Positions 1 to 11,081 of a stretch of 64,000 bases of DNA are shown piece by piece (position 1 is the stretch's first letter; every line of letters begins with the position of its first letter). The stretch lies in assembly GCA_011317545.1 (NCBI GenBank), contig WUJK01000009.1:62001-126000 (forward strand). The letters run 5' to 3'. Origin of the DNA: Coniella vitis. Lineage: Eukaryota; Ascomycota; Sordariomycetes; Diaporthales; Schizoparmaceae. The translations under genes were made by a program, and so were the position numbers. Under the pieces are notes generated by a model that was given only the letters and a program-made list of their open reading frames with translations, had not been told where the DNA came from and made no database searches.

Positions 1-828
1 TGAAGAACTGCAGATTCAAGCCGTGTGGATCCGAGCGCCGCGTACCGACAAAGATGGCGCGCAGTCGTGGCCGCTCAGCGAGATATGCGTCGAGCGCCGC
101 GCGCATGGGCAAACTGTAGCGGCACAAGTCTAGGCTATATTTCGTCGTAGACTCTTCGACAAACTCGTCAACTTCGGGAAAGGGGTGTTCTGAGACAATG
201 TAGACGGATTGCAGGGACGTGGGGAAGGCAGGAAGGGAGGTCGGTGTTGCTGCGCGCGGGGTCGCAGAGAGGGGCGTGTTGGTTGGAGGGTGGGAGTGAT
301 CTGGCGGGTTGTTGTTGCTGAGGGTCGAGCCGAGGTTGTTGTGCGTGGATTTTGGGGATGCCGGCGGCGCGTTCTTGGTGGTGGAGGCGGAAACGTCAAA
401 GTGTCGCGGAAGGCACGCGAGGACGAGGATGAGCAAAACGAGACAGTCTTTGCCGCCGTTGTAGGAGATGGAGAGTTCCTCGAGACTGCGAGAACACGTT
501 TATCAGCTGAGATTGCTCATCGTGGCATAATGGCTTGGTCCGCGCTGATGAGCCTGTTGGCGCGGAATGGAGGGGCAAACGCAATAACCCACCTGTACTT
601 CTCCAGTGCCTCATCAATGACGCGCATGGCCTCCTTGACTTGCCTCTGGACACCCCGCAGCACCTCCAAGTCGGTGTCTTCGGCGAGGAGTGCTTCCACT
701 TTGTCGCGCAGCTCGAGGCAGACCTCGCGCAACGACGGCGCAGGAGTGGAAGCTCCGGCAGCCGCGGCAACACCGTTGGCCATACACCCGGCAGCGCCGT
801 TTTGGAAGAGGTCAGAGCCCTGCAGCAT
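1..828 (-). CDS. FAD1: FAD synthase (FMN adenylyltransferase), 3' end cut by window edge
   Basis: Transfers AMP from ATP to FMN to make FAD; yeast Fad1 is the reference. Read on the minus strand as two exons, 828-593 and 485-1, joined by an intron with donor GTGGGT and acceptor CGCAG. About 240 residues are visible. Exon 1 is a variable N-terminal helix region. Exon 2 opens with ELSISYNGGKDC, the PAPS-reductase-like nucleotide-binding loop of Fad1 proteins. Later come HPFPEVDEFV and AIFVGTRRSDPHG, the motifs preceding the FMN-binding part of the family. The rest lies beyond position 1. Between the loop and the HPFPEVDEF block is a Pro/Thr/Ser-rich insert of roughly 50 residues, probably a lineage-specific loop. 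Start taken at the ATG at 828, since no in-frame conserved sequence lies upstream. Confidence 0.88.
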
Positions 829-1407
829 GGTGGTTGAGGGAGGAGGTGCTTGTCATATGTTTCTTCTGTCTGTCGTCGGCGGAGCCATGAACAGAGAAAG
901 GCAGCGTTTGTCAGACGTGGCGATTCTATCGGCGGTCACTATTAGTAAGTACAGGTTGCGCGCAGCCGATAGTGATGGCTGCTGCTGCGCCGCGCTCCGG
1001 TGCAGTTGGGCGGAGTCCTGTCAGCAGCTCGGCTGGGGCTGCCGTCCGCGGAGGGGCATCGGCGCATCATTCTGGTTGAGGCCCTGGTGCCTTGTAGCGT
1101 GACGCCAGTCGATACCCGGCAATCGTGGGGCCCGCCAGCCCGCCTACCAAAAGCCCTGAGTGCCAGGGGACAACTGCGCAAATCTTCAACAGCCCTTTTG
1201 GTACCAAGGACCTGCAAGGCTGCAGGGATGCTTGGCTGCTGGGCCAGACCCTAGAACCCAGCAAATCGGTATCTTATCGTGCCTGCCGCAAAAAAAGTTT
1301 CCCTTCAGCCTGCGTCGGAATTACTTGTGATAGAGATCACATCACCCTTTTTGGCAAATTTCCAGGCCTGGCACTGGTGTCTTCTTATAGTATCTACAAA
1401 CCCGACA
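829..1407. other. intergenic, FAD1/DBP4 divergent promoter region
   Basis: About 580 bases between two divergently transcribed genes, so both promoters must lie here. I see no conserved coding frame. The open frames across it are antisense continuations of the FAD1 exon or short and unrecognisable. Confidence 0.6.
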
Positions 1408-3915
1408 ATGCCTTCACGAACCAAGGGAAAGCCCAAGAGGACGTCCGAGGGCAAGATATTGAAACGGAAGCGCGAAAATGACGACCACGACAGGTTAAAG
1501 AAAGCCATTGAGGAGTTTGTATGTTGGCTGTTATAGTGTCTCTGAATTTGTCTCTTTCGCCATCTTCCGTTGCCCAGCTAATCGCGCTCATCCAAACAGG
1601 ATCCCAAGGCCACTCCTGCGACAAGATTCTCCGACCTCCCGCTCTGCGAGGCCACCGCATCGGGCCTCCGATCCTCCCACTTTGATACCCTCACCGATGT
1701 CCAAGCCCGCGCCATCCCCTCAGCCCTCAAGGGCAACGACCTCCTCGCCGCTGCAAAGACTGGCAGCGGCAAGACCCTCGCGTTTCTGATCCCAGTCCTC
1801 GAGAAACTCTACCACGCGCGATGGACCAACAACGTCGACGGCCTTGGCGCTCTCATCATCTCGCCCACCCGCGAGCTCGCCGTTCAGATCTTTGACGTCC
1901 TGCGCAAGATTGGCCGCTACCACGACTATTCGGCCGGTCTCGTCATTGGAGGTAAGAGTCTGAAAGAGGAGGCGGAGCGTATCGACCGCATGAACATCCT
2001 CGTCTGCACACCGGGCCGCATGCTGCAGCATCTGGACCAGAGTTTCGGCCTCAATGTGTCTGACTTACAGATCCTCGTTCTCGACGAGGCGGATCGCATT
2101 ATGGATATGGGCTTCCAACATGCTGTGGATGCCCTGGTCGAGCACTTGCCTAAGGAGAGGCAGACACTGTTATTCAGCGCGACGCAGAGCAAAAAGGTTT
2201 CCGATTTGGCGAGACTGAGTCTCAAGGACCCAGAGTACGTCTCCGTCCACGAAGCAGCGGATACAGCAACGCCGAGCACGCTGGAGCAGTCCTACATCGT
2301 CACACCGCTCCCGGAGAAGCTAGACACTCTGTATGGCTTCATACGATCCAGTTTAAAGAGCAAAATCGTCGTCTTTTTATCATCTGGCAAGCAGGTGCGC
2401 TTCGTATACGAGACGTTTCGACAATTACAGCCTGGTATCCCACTGCTCCATTTACACGGCCGGCAGAAACAGGAGGCGCGGTTGCAAGTCACACAAAGAT
2501 TCACATCCGCCAAGCATGCTTGCTTGTTTGCAACGGACGTTGTGGCACGCGGTGTCGACTTCCCTGCTGTGGACTGGGTCATTCAGGTTGACTGTCCCGA
2601 AGACGCAGATACGTACATTCACAGAGTCGGACGGACGGCGAGATATCAGAGTACAGGACGCGCAGTCCTGTTCCTGGACCCCAGCGAGGAGGCGGGCATG
2701 CTGAAGAGGCTCGAGCACAAAAAGATTCCCATACAACGGACGAATGTCAAGGACCACAAAAAGAAGACGATCAAGAACCAGCTGCAGAGTATGGCGTTCA
2801 AGCAGCCGGATATCAAGTACCTGGGCCAAAAGGCATTCGTCACCTACGTGCGGTCCATATACCTCCAAAAGGACAAGGAGGTATTCGACATGAAGAAGCT
2901 GGATTTGGATGGTTTTGCAGCGAGTTTGGGGCTGCCTGGTACACCACAGATCAAGTTCCAAAAGGGCGAAGACATCAAGAAGCTCAAGAATGCGCCAAGG
3001 ATGCAGCACTCGAGCGGCTCAGAAGACGATTCTGAGGATGGTGACGGCGGGAGAAAACCAAAGAGCAAGGAGGAAGTCCGGACAAAGGTGCAAAAGATGT
3101 TTGAGCGGACGAATCAGGACGTCCTATCGAGCCACTACCGCAAGATGGTCGGTGACGGAGATCAGGATGACAACGATGAGGAGGCCGACTTCTTCAAGGC
3201 CAAGCGCACTCTGGTTGACAATGACCTGGACGAGGCAGCAGGCGAACAGGATGGCGAGGAGGGCAAGCAGCCCAAGGTGGTGGATTTTGGTGGCGAGCAG
3301 CAGTTGATAGTCGATTCGAAGCGCCGCGAAAAGCTGCTGAAGTCCAAGAAGAAGTTGCTCAAGTTCAAGGGCCACGGACAGAAACTGGTTTTCGACGAGG
3401 ACGGCAATGCACACCCGATTTACGAACTTGTCGACGAAGAGGAGTTCAATGCCCAAGGCCCTGTCGAGGAACTGCGGCGACAATTCGTCGCGGACGAGAG
3501 CGGCAAGGTGGCCGAGGCCGATGTCGAGGACAAGGAGCTGGCGCGGCAGAAGCGCAAGGAGAAGCGAGACCGACGCAAGATGCTCGAGAAGATGGAGCGC
3601 GGCGAGATTGCTGCCGGGCCTCTGGGCCCTGTTGCGCAGGTCGCCAGTGGCGGTGCGGCTGGGGATGGCGAGGATCCGCTTGCACTCTTGCGGTCGCTGC
3701 CTATTGCTGGTGGTCGTGGTGGCGATAGCGACCATGGATCTGAGGATGAAGGGCCAAAGGCTAAGAGGGCCAAGAAGTGGTTCCAGGATGATTCGGATGA
3801 TGAGCAGGCCAAGAGCAAGAAGGCCAAGAAGGCCAAGAAGGTTATTGAGATGGCGGAGGAGCCGGATACGCTCGAGGACCTCGAGGCTCTGGCTGCTGGG
3901 CTGCTGGACGGATAA
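1408..3915 (+). CDS. DBP4: DEAD-box ATP-dependent RNA helicase Dbp4 (ribosome biogenesis)
   Basis: Nucleolar helicase for 18S rRNA processing; in yeast it releases U14 snoRNA from pre-ribosomes. Two exons, 1408-1518 and 1600-3915 (donor GTATGT, acceptor AACAG), give 808 residues, usual for the family. The N-terminus is basic (KGKPKRTSEGK). Motif I AAKTGSGKT is near residues 88-96, PTREL follows, the DEAD box (LDEADRIMDMGF) is near 199-202, then SAT, and the C-terminal lobe ends with GVDFPAVDWVIQVDCPED and HRVGRTAR. The CPED signature is specific for Dbp4/Hca4 among DEAD proteins. The C-terminal third is a charged Lys/Asp/Glu-rich tail typical of the orthologues. The start ATG lies in a separate short exon, supported by the basic lead and by continuous frame into the Q-motif region. 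Confidence 0.95.
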
Positions 3916-4187
3916 TGTGGTCAGACGTAGGTATATTGCTTGGGCTGGGTCACGCTTGGTCCATTGTAGCCAATCTCGTATCATGCATTTTTGGCATAAT
4001 GATATCCTCAAATCTTCGAAGCGCTGGTTGATACCTGTACTTGGAGGTACAGGACTGAGAAAACGTTCTTATCCTGCATCGACCTTGACTTTTACTGAAT
4101 CGACGGCCGGAATACCAACCCATACCCAACCACGAATCACACAAGATCATTCAAAGCCAGGCTGAAGAACAACAAACCAACCCAATC

Positions 4188-4802
4188 TCACAGCTTGCCC
4201 ACCTCGCGCAAACCTCTTTCCCCATCCACAAGCACACACCAGCCTTCATGGCCCCTCGTTCCACCACCGAATCCAGCGACCACACTCTTAAACCCCAATC
4301 CGTCAACCTCACTCTCCGCCAACTCCCCCTCACCTCGCCGCGCATACTCAATCACCTCGTCGTCAAAGGTCCCTGGCTGGAGGAAAACAGAGGGAATGCC
4401 GAGCTTCTTGGCTTCTTCGAGGACGCGCAGGGTGACGGGGGGCGGGGTGATGATGCTGACGGATGTTTCACGGGGGTGCGGGAGGGCGGAGAGGGAGGGG
4501 ACGGTGGGGATCTGCTGCGGAGCGTCGGAAGAGGAGGAAGGGATGGTGATGTGGGAGGCAGATGGGTTAATGGGAATGGCGGGGATGGAGTGGTGGATGT
4601 ACCAGGCGAAGACTGTCAAGACTCGTTAGATGGAACAGGCATTGGGAGGCTGGATGGATGAATGAGTGAACGTATGGGGGTAAGGGAGTGAGCAAAGTGG
4701 CAGCTTACTCTTGTGGCCGAATTTGGCTGTGTTGGAACTTGCGCCGACCACGGCAAAGTATTTGGACGAGAAGAAGGTCTTGAGGGATGCTTCGGTACTC
4801 AT
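4188..4802 (-). CDS. CoA-binding domain protein (YccU/CoA_binding_2 type)
   Basis: A small Rossmann-fold protein of the CoA_binding_2 family; its cellular role is not established. Two exons, 4802-4709 and 4612-4188 (donor GTAAGC, acceptor TTGACAG), give 172 residues. Exon 1 carries FAVVGASSNTAKFGHK, the glycine-rich nucleotide loop (residues about 16-31). Exon 2 continues with the second strand (IFAWYIHHSIPAIPINP) and the later TLRVLEEAKKLGIPSVFLQPGTFD block, where the family has a variant of its WlQpG motif. The C-terminal region has HEGWCVLVDGERGL, close to the usual end. Convergent with DBP4, 272 bases from its stop codon. Confidence 0.85.
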
Positions 4803-6430
4803 GATGGTGATGTAGAAGGGTGTGACTCTGCGATAGTGTGATGCTTTGTTTTGCCGGTGGTGGATTAGATCTCTTGAAGGGTCTAGCTGTTGTCAAGGTT
4901 GAAGAATTCTACGACCCTTGGTGGGAATCATCACTGCGCCAAGGCAAGTACTGTTGGCGCTTTGGAAATCCATGGTCCTTCGCACGCCATGTAGCACATG
5001 CGTCAAGACTGCCATGATGTACCGGCGTGTTAGCGGGATGCACCCAGATGGTATCGACAATTTTTATGGTTTCTTATTTCCTGGATTCCCTTGTGCAGAG
5101 GTCAGGATTATAAAGTATCAAACAGCCCTTTTCAAAAGCATCCTGGAAGTCCACAACGTCCTGATCCATGAGCCAACCTGATGATGCAGCATCTCTATGC
5201 ATTCGCACTTTCTTGCAGTCAATCCAGGTGTATGGACCTGGTGAGGAATCAGCACTTTGTATCCTTTTCAGTCCCGACTATTGGACATTCACAAAGTGAA
5301 ACTGCAAGAGAAGTGGTCGCGACACAGAGAAATGGATGGCTGGGATGCGTTGGCGGGGTTTTTATTGGAGCCCCTGTCGTTGCCGGGGCACGCCAGCAGG
5401 CCAGTTGACGCTTGGGGCCAACACAAACAACTCGAGTGGTGCCCCTGGTGCCCAGGGGCCGTAGCGGGTCCACAGCCCTGAATGCTAGTGGAAGACAGAG
5501 GCCTCGAGGCCCCATGTTCGCCAGCCTGGGAGCCGTGGCACCTACCAACCCCGTCATCGTCCCAGCCTCAGCCTAGACAGAGATGAGTGTCCATGCGAGA
5601 TGGAACTCGCGCTGCTGGGCGCATAAATCAGAACAGCACAGACCACGCCCAATACAGCCGGGCCCAGTAATTAAAACAGACAAGAGGTTGACGAGACCGC
5701 TCTTTCTCCTCTCCATTCTTGCTGTTCTGTTCTGCTGTTGTTTCCGTGCACTTGCTGCTCTCACTGAATTGCGCTGTTTGGAAGACGTGTATTGCCAAAA
5801 ACACCATCGCCAACCTCGTTACCGTCGCTCTTGCCGCCCTTCCCCCCTCAGCAATCCATATTACTCCAAACTTGATTCAAAAATGGTTAGATTTCCCCTC
5901 CTTCGACTTTCCCGCGCGCGCGCACGCAAGAGATTGCACTGATCTCATTCTGGCCGTGGTGGCTGGGCTGGCGCTCTGAGACAAAGACAACATGCAGCCT
6001 GGCCAATCCCAACTTGCCATTGACGAGTGCCAAAAACTCAAAATAATGTTCGGGGTGCTGGCCAGGGCTGGCTTACTTTGGTGGCAGCGGCTTGCGCGCT
6101 GGTTGTACGGAAGATCCCACGGCGCAGCAAAGTTCCTGGCTACTGCTGCCCGCCTTGCGGCCTCTAGCGTGGCCCCCGGTGATCCCATTGCCAACTTTTG
6201 CAGCCCGGCCCGACCCAATCCAGTGCAATCCAAGCCAGCCCAGCCCAGCCCAGCCACCCTCTCTCCTCTGCTGCCGATTTAACAACCCCCAAGAACATTC
6301 ACATCACAATTCAAACCACCATTCTTCACTTGCACGCTGCATCGACTTTCTTCTTGCAACCCAACGTACCCACCCTCATTTGCATTTGCGCTTCTATACA
6401 CTCGGCGCATAAATAATTACATCATCTGCC
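4803..6430. other. intergenic, 1.6 kb divergent promoter region
   Basis: Lies between the minus-strand CoA-binding gene and the plus-strand light-chain gene. It contains pyrimidine-rich tracts and a short CCAGC-type tandem (about 6235-6255) upstream of the light-chain ATG, plausibly in its promoter or 5' leader. No frame shows protein-like conservation. Confidence 0.55.
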
Positions 6431-6984
6431 ATGGCTTCTAACAACTACGACTCCCAGGCTTCGACCAACTACAAGGAGGCTTTCTCGTTGTTCGACAAGC
6501 GCGGCAATGGCCGTGTCTCGCTCGACAACCTTGGCGACCTGCTGCGCGCATGCGGCCAAAACCCAACTCTGTCCGAGATCCGTCAGCTAGAGGAGAGCGT
6601 GCAGGGCGACTGTAAGTGACAGTGCCCGACTCCCATACTACACACCGCCAAACAGAATACAAAGCGAAGCCAAAACGACAGGCTTAGAAGGAGTGTGCTA
6701 ATGACGAATTATTTTGCATAGTCGATTTTGAGACGTTCCAGCGCGTGCTGAACCGCCCCGGCGGCTTCCGCGACCCCGGCGAGCCCGACGAGTACTGCCG
6801 CGGTTTCCAGGTCTTTGACAAAGACATGACTGGCTTCATTGGTGTTGGTCAGCTCAAGTATATCTTGACCAACCTGGGTGAGAAGATGTCGGACGAAGAG
6901 GTCGACGAGCTGCTCAAGGCCGTCGACACCAGCTCTGGCCAGGTCAACTACACCGAGCTCGTGCGCACCATCTTGGCCAACTAA
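6431..6984 (+). CDS. EF-hand myosin light chain (Cdc4/Mlc1-like)
   Basis: A calmodulin-fold essential light chain that would bind IQ motifs of myosin II/V and act in cytokinesis. Two exons, 6431-6611 and 6722-6984 (donor GTAAGT, acceptor GCATAG), give 147 residues, the usual length. The frame restored by splicing reads VQGDFDFETFQRVL. The EF-hand loops are degenerate: loop 1 DKRGNGRVSLDN lacks the canonical acidic positions and loop 3 DKDMTGFIGVGQ ends in Gln instead of Glu. This is the state of essential light chains rather than calmodulin, so calcium binding is probably weak or absent. The C-terminus TELVRTILAN matches Cdc4-type proteins (inference from memory of the family). Confidence 0.9.
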
Positions 6985-7760
6985 TGTGGTTTTCTGGGTC
7001 CGAAAGTTGGAACTATGAGGAGCATGGAACGAGGACAGACGATACACACAAACACACGAGATACCACAACAGACGACATCACGTCGCCTTGAGAAGAATA
7101 ACAAAGGCGCGGGGAAAGAGACAGCTTGTTAGCCGTGGTTTTGGCTACGGCATTAGGACATATTGGCATGATTGTTTGACTGGGATACGGGGGCCGGCGT
7201 TCTTTTTAGCATTGCCTTGCGCGATGTTGGGTAAATCTGCACGGACTTTTTGGCCCATGACGGCCTATTAGCAACAATGGATCATTCAGGTAGTTTGGAA
7301 TCAAGCAGTTCCAACAACAGCAAAACACCAAGGTCATATTGGTTCCAACTCATGAGACACCGAGGTAGCAGGTCATACGATGAAAGCAACAAGCATAGAC
7401 GCGCACGCGTTCTGGAGTTGTTGAAAACAATAACCAGAACGTATAGTCGTCGCCGTGGTGATCCTCTGCAATGCCAACCTTGAAACCTCACCAACTGGCC
7501 TGGGCTGCTTGGTAATTGCACTGTGCTGTACCTGAATACAGCTGCATACCGCCTGACTGTCCGGTCCCTGTGTCACCCTGGCTTACCCTGTTCAGGGCAT
7601 CCCCTGTCAGCGGCCAACAGCTTCCCCAGGAGCCCCAGGAGCTAAGACGCAAGCACCCCGCAACTCCCGGTTCCTAGGAAAGGTAGTAAGCAGCACCCGC
7701 TAGCTGCTATGTACACGGCCGCACCTTTAGCTTTCCACCTTCACCTCTCCTTCCGAGTCG
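6985..7760. other. intergenic between light chain and metallopeptidase
   Basis: About 780 bases holding the 3' end of the light-chain transcript and the promoter of the next gene. Nothing further recognised. Confidence 0.55.
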
Positions 7761-10403
7761 ATGCAAGCCAACCAACACCGTTCCACCAGCAAACTGGCCT
7801 CTCCAGCTGCCATAGGAGCCTTCAAGCGCAGGCCAGGTCACCACTTCTCCCTCGCCACCCTCTTTCTCTCTCTCCTCGTCGTTCTCGCCGCCTTCATCCT
7901 GGCTGCCCCACGAGCTGTTCCGCGCATCCAATTGCTCGGGACTCACCTGCGATCTTTTTCGGCCCCAGTGACTGCTCGCCTTGCCCACTATCCCATCTTC
8001 GCCCGCTACTACTCGTCATTCAGTCCCGTTCGAAGCAGCGTGCCACAGCACATAATGGCCAAGTACGCACAGCCTCCGCAGGCGCCGCCAACCTTCATCG
8101 GCACCAAGGACAACATCGTGTCCGACACCAAGGCATTGTGCGAGAAGACGCGCTCCGTGTTGGACAAGTTGGTTGCGGATATTCTGCCCAACGACACGGA
8201 CAAGACGACCTTTGAGAACGTCCTGCTGCCACAGATCTACGACGAGAACCAGTCAGCCCTGACCAGCCGTGTGCTCGGGTTCTACCAATATGTCTCGAGC
8301 GATGCAGAGTTGCGGAATGCCAGTACAGAAGCCGAGACAATCCTCGACGAGTTTTGTACGTTGGATATCTATGTGTGAACTGCTGGTGAAGAGCGTCATG
8401 ACCATAGTCTTTTGCTCACTAAGCTAAAAGCAACCGAGTATACTTGCTGACGGGATACTACAGCTATTGAGATGGGCATGAGAGAGGATGTGTTCAAGAT
8501 TGTGGACGCTGTTTTCCAAAAGAAGGACAGGCTGAGCCTCGACCCAGAGAGTCTGCGCTTGCTGGAGAAGGAAAGGAAGAGCTACGTAAGTACCACGCTT
8601 GCAATTTCTCTATCCCCCCGGGGGCAACATTACTGACCCTTGCGTTGATCAGATTCAAAACGGTTTGTCACTTCCCGAGGGTCCTAAGAGGGACCGCTTC
8701 AAGGAGATCAAGAAGAGACTATCTCAGATCCAGATTGAGTTCCAAAAAAACTTGAACGAGGAGAATGGCGGCTTGTTCTTCACCAAAGAGGAGCTGGATG
8801 GCATTCCCGATGACCTAGTCGACACCTGGGAAAAGGGAACAGGCGAGAACGAGGGCAAGCTTCGCGTCAGCTTCAAATACCCTGATCTCTTCCCTGCCAT
8901 GAAGTTCGCAACCAACTCCGAAACAAGACGCAAAATCTTTATCGCAAACGAAAACAAGTGTACGCGGAACGCGGCTCTCTTCAAGGAGGCCATCATTCTA
9001 CGAGACGAAGCTGCTCGTCTGCTTGGGTACCCGGATCATGCCTCTTTCAGGCTGGAGGACAAGATGGCAAAGACATCCAACGTTGTCAACGACTTCCTGG
9101 ACGATCTGCGGCAGCGTCTGACAGCTGGTGGTAAGAAGGAGACAGAGCATCTTTTGGAGATCAAGAAGGCTGATCTCGAGGCCCGCGGCGAACCATTTGA
9201 CGGCAATTACTACCTCTGGGATGCCCGCTTCTACGACCGTATTATGATCGAAAAGGAATACAGCATCGACGAGAACAAGATTGCCGAGTACTTCCCTCTG
9301 CAACAAACTGTAGCAGGCATGTTGAGTATCTTTGAAAAGATCTTTGGCTTTGTCTTTGTGGAGCTTAAGGCTGAGGACAAGGCAAAAATCAGCCCTACCG
9401 GCAAGGCAGAGGATATCGTCTGGCATGAGGACGTCATCATGTTTTCCGTTTGGGATGACCAGAGCGAAGGTGGTGAATTTGTTGGATACCTGTACCTCGA
9501 CATGCACCCGCGTCAGGGCAAGTACGGACACGCCGCCAACTTTAACATCCAGCCCGGCTTCCAAGCCAGAGATGGGTCTCGATGGTACCCAGCCACTGCG
9601 CTTGTCTGCAACTTTTCCAAGCCCACACCCAAGAAGCCCAGTCTGCTCAAGCACGACGAGGTGGTCACACTTTTCCACGAACTGGGACACGGTATTCATG
9701 ACTTGGCTGGCCGCGTCAAGTTCTCCCGTTTCCACGGAACATCCACTGTGCGAGACTTTGTTGAGGCACCTTCGCAAATGCTTGAAAACTGGTGCTGGAC
9801 ACCCAGTCAGATTGAGGCTCTTTCGGGTCACTACGAGACCAAGGAAAAGATCCCGAGAGACTTGGTGGAGAAACTGGTGGCGACTAAGAACGTAAACGGG
9901 GCGCTGTTCAACCTGCGACAACTACACTTTGGCATTTTCGATATGGCCGTCCACAGCCCCAAGACTCATGAGGAGGTTGAGAATTTGAACCCCAGCAAGC
10001 TCTACAATGAGCTCAGAACCGAGATTGTGGGTTTCACTGGGCCAGAAGCCCAAGGCGAACCGAGGTAAGTGCCACCAACTGCATACCAAGTGCACAAAAA
10101 ATGATTCGTTGCTGACTGATTCTCCTGTCTAGCACCTGGGGCAATGGTCCAGCCACATTTGGTCACCTTATTGGAGGTTATGACGCGGGATACTATGGAT
10201 ACCTATTCTCGCTCGTCTACTCTACTGACATGTTCTATTCCGTATTCAAGGAGAATCCCATGAACGAGAAAGAAGGCCGTCGGTACAGGCACACTGTGCT
10301 GGAGAAGGGTGGCAGCCAGGAAGAGATGAAGACGCTGGAAGAGTTCCTTGGACGCAAGCCTAATAATGAGGCATTCTACAAGGATCTTGGTATCACTGCT
10401 TGA
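7761..10403 (+). CDS. M3 family zinc metallopeptidase (MepB / Prd1 / thimet oligopeptidase type)
   Basis: Cleaves short peptides; yeast Prd1 (saccharolysin) works in cytosol and mitochondrial intermembrane space. Four exons: 7761-8355, 8464-8585, 8653-10064 and 10133-10403, all GT-AG and in phase, give 799 residues. The zinc motif HELGHGIHD lies in VVTLFHELGHGIHDL, followed by the distal Glu region FVEAPSQMLENWCW. The final exon has the FGHLIGGYDAGYYGYL block, part of the M3 substrate-binding wall. The first ATG adds about 98 residues with a hydrophobic stretch (LATLFLSLLVVLAAFIL). A second in-frame ATG at 8055 (MAKYAQPPQAPP) gives 701 residues, nearer the usual family length. The two starts could yield differently localised forms. 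Confidence 0.92.
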
Positions 10404-11081
10404 ACTAGCTATATATATGGCGCAGCTTAAAAAGAAAAAAAAAGAGAATCCATCGGCTAATGATACAGTATTATCGTGTATATATGCAATCTTCGTAGTT
10501 AAGAAATTGGTTGTATCCAGGACCGCCAAAGTCAGATGGCTTTCTTTTATACTCGGTGGTGGCCGTTCAATGGTGAAGCCATTCACTTGCGGGTCAGCGC
10601 TATAGGGCTGCAGGGATATTACCTACATGTTTATAGTACAGCGCTGCAACGCTTGGACCAGCTGACGTTTTGGTGGGTCGCAAGACCTATGTTTACTTCC
10701 TGCGCGCTGAACCAATTGTGCACCCGACGCCGGGGTTGTTTTCCTTCTGCCGTGCAACCCAAGCGCCCCTCTGTCCGTTCTCGTAACGCGCAGCGCGCTG
10801 CTCCGAAGCCTAGCTGCAACAGACAACCATTCCCAACCCCGGACTCGAGCAAATATTCCCTATCAATCTACAAGATGCTTCAGTGGAACCTTCCCAATTG
10901 AACAACAGATCTTGGTTGCATTCTCCCCACTTGCCGCGCATCCGCAACAATTTTGGCCTCATTGGCAATTTGGAGGACGCGTCCTCAGTAGCGGCACCAC
11001 CTATGTTTTCGGCCCGGCTGACGAGCAATCTCACGACCACGCATCCGACTTCGCTCTTGAGAGTGCAAGTAAACAGACAAG
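10404..11081. other. intergenic between metallopeptidase and Bir1
   Basis: About 680 bases, with a poly-A run near 10430-10445 just after the metallopeptidase stop. No coding signal seen. Confidence 0.55.

Noticed and set aside
209..1102. 297-codon plus-strand frame
   Set aside because: Lies largely antisense to the FAD1 exons, has low-complexity Gly/Arg/Val composition and no family motif.
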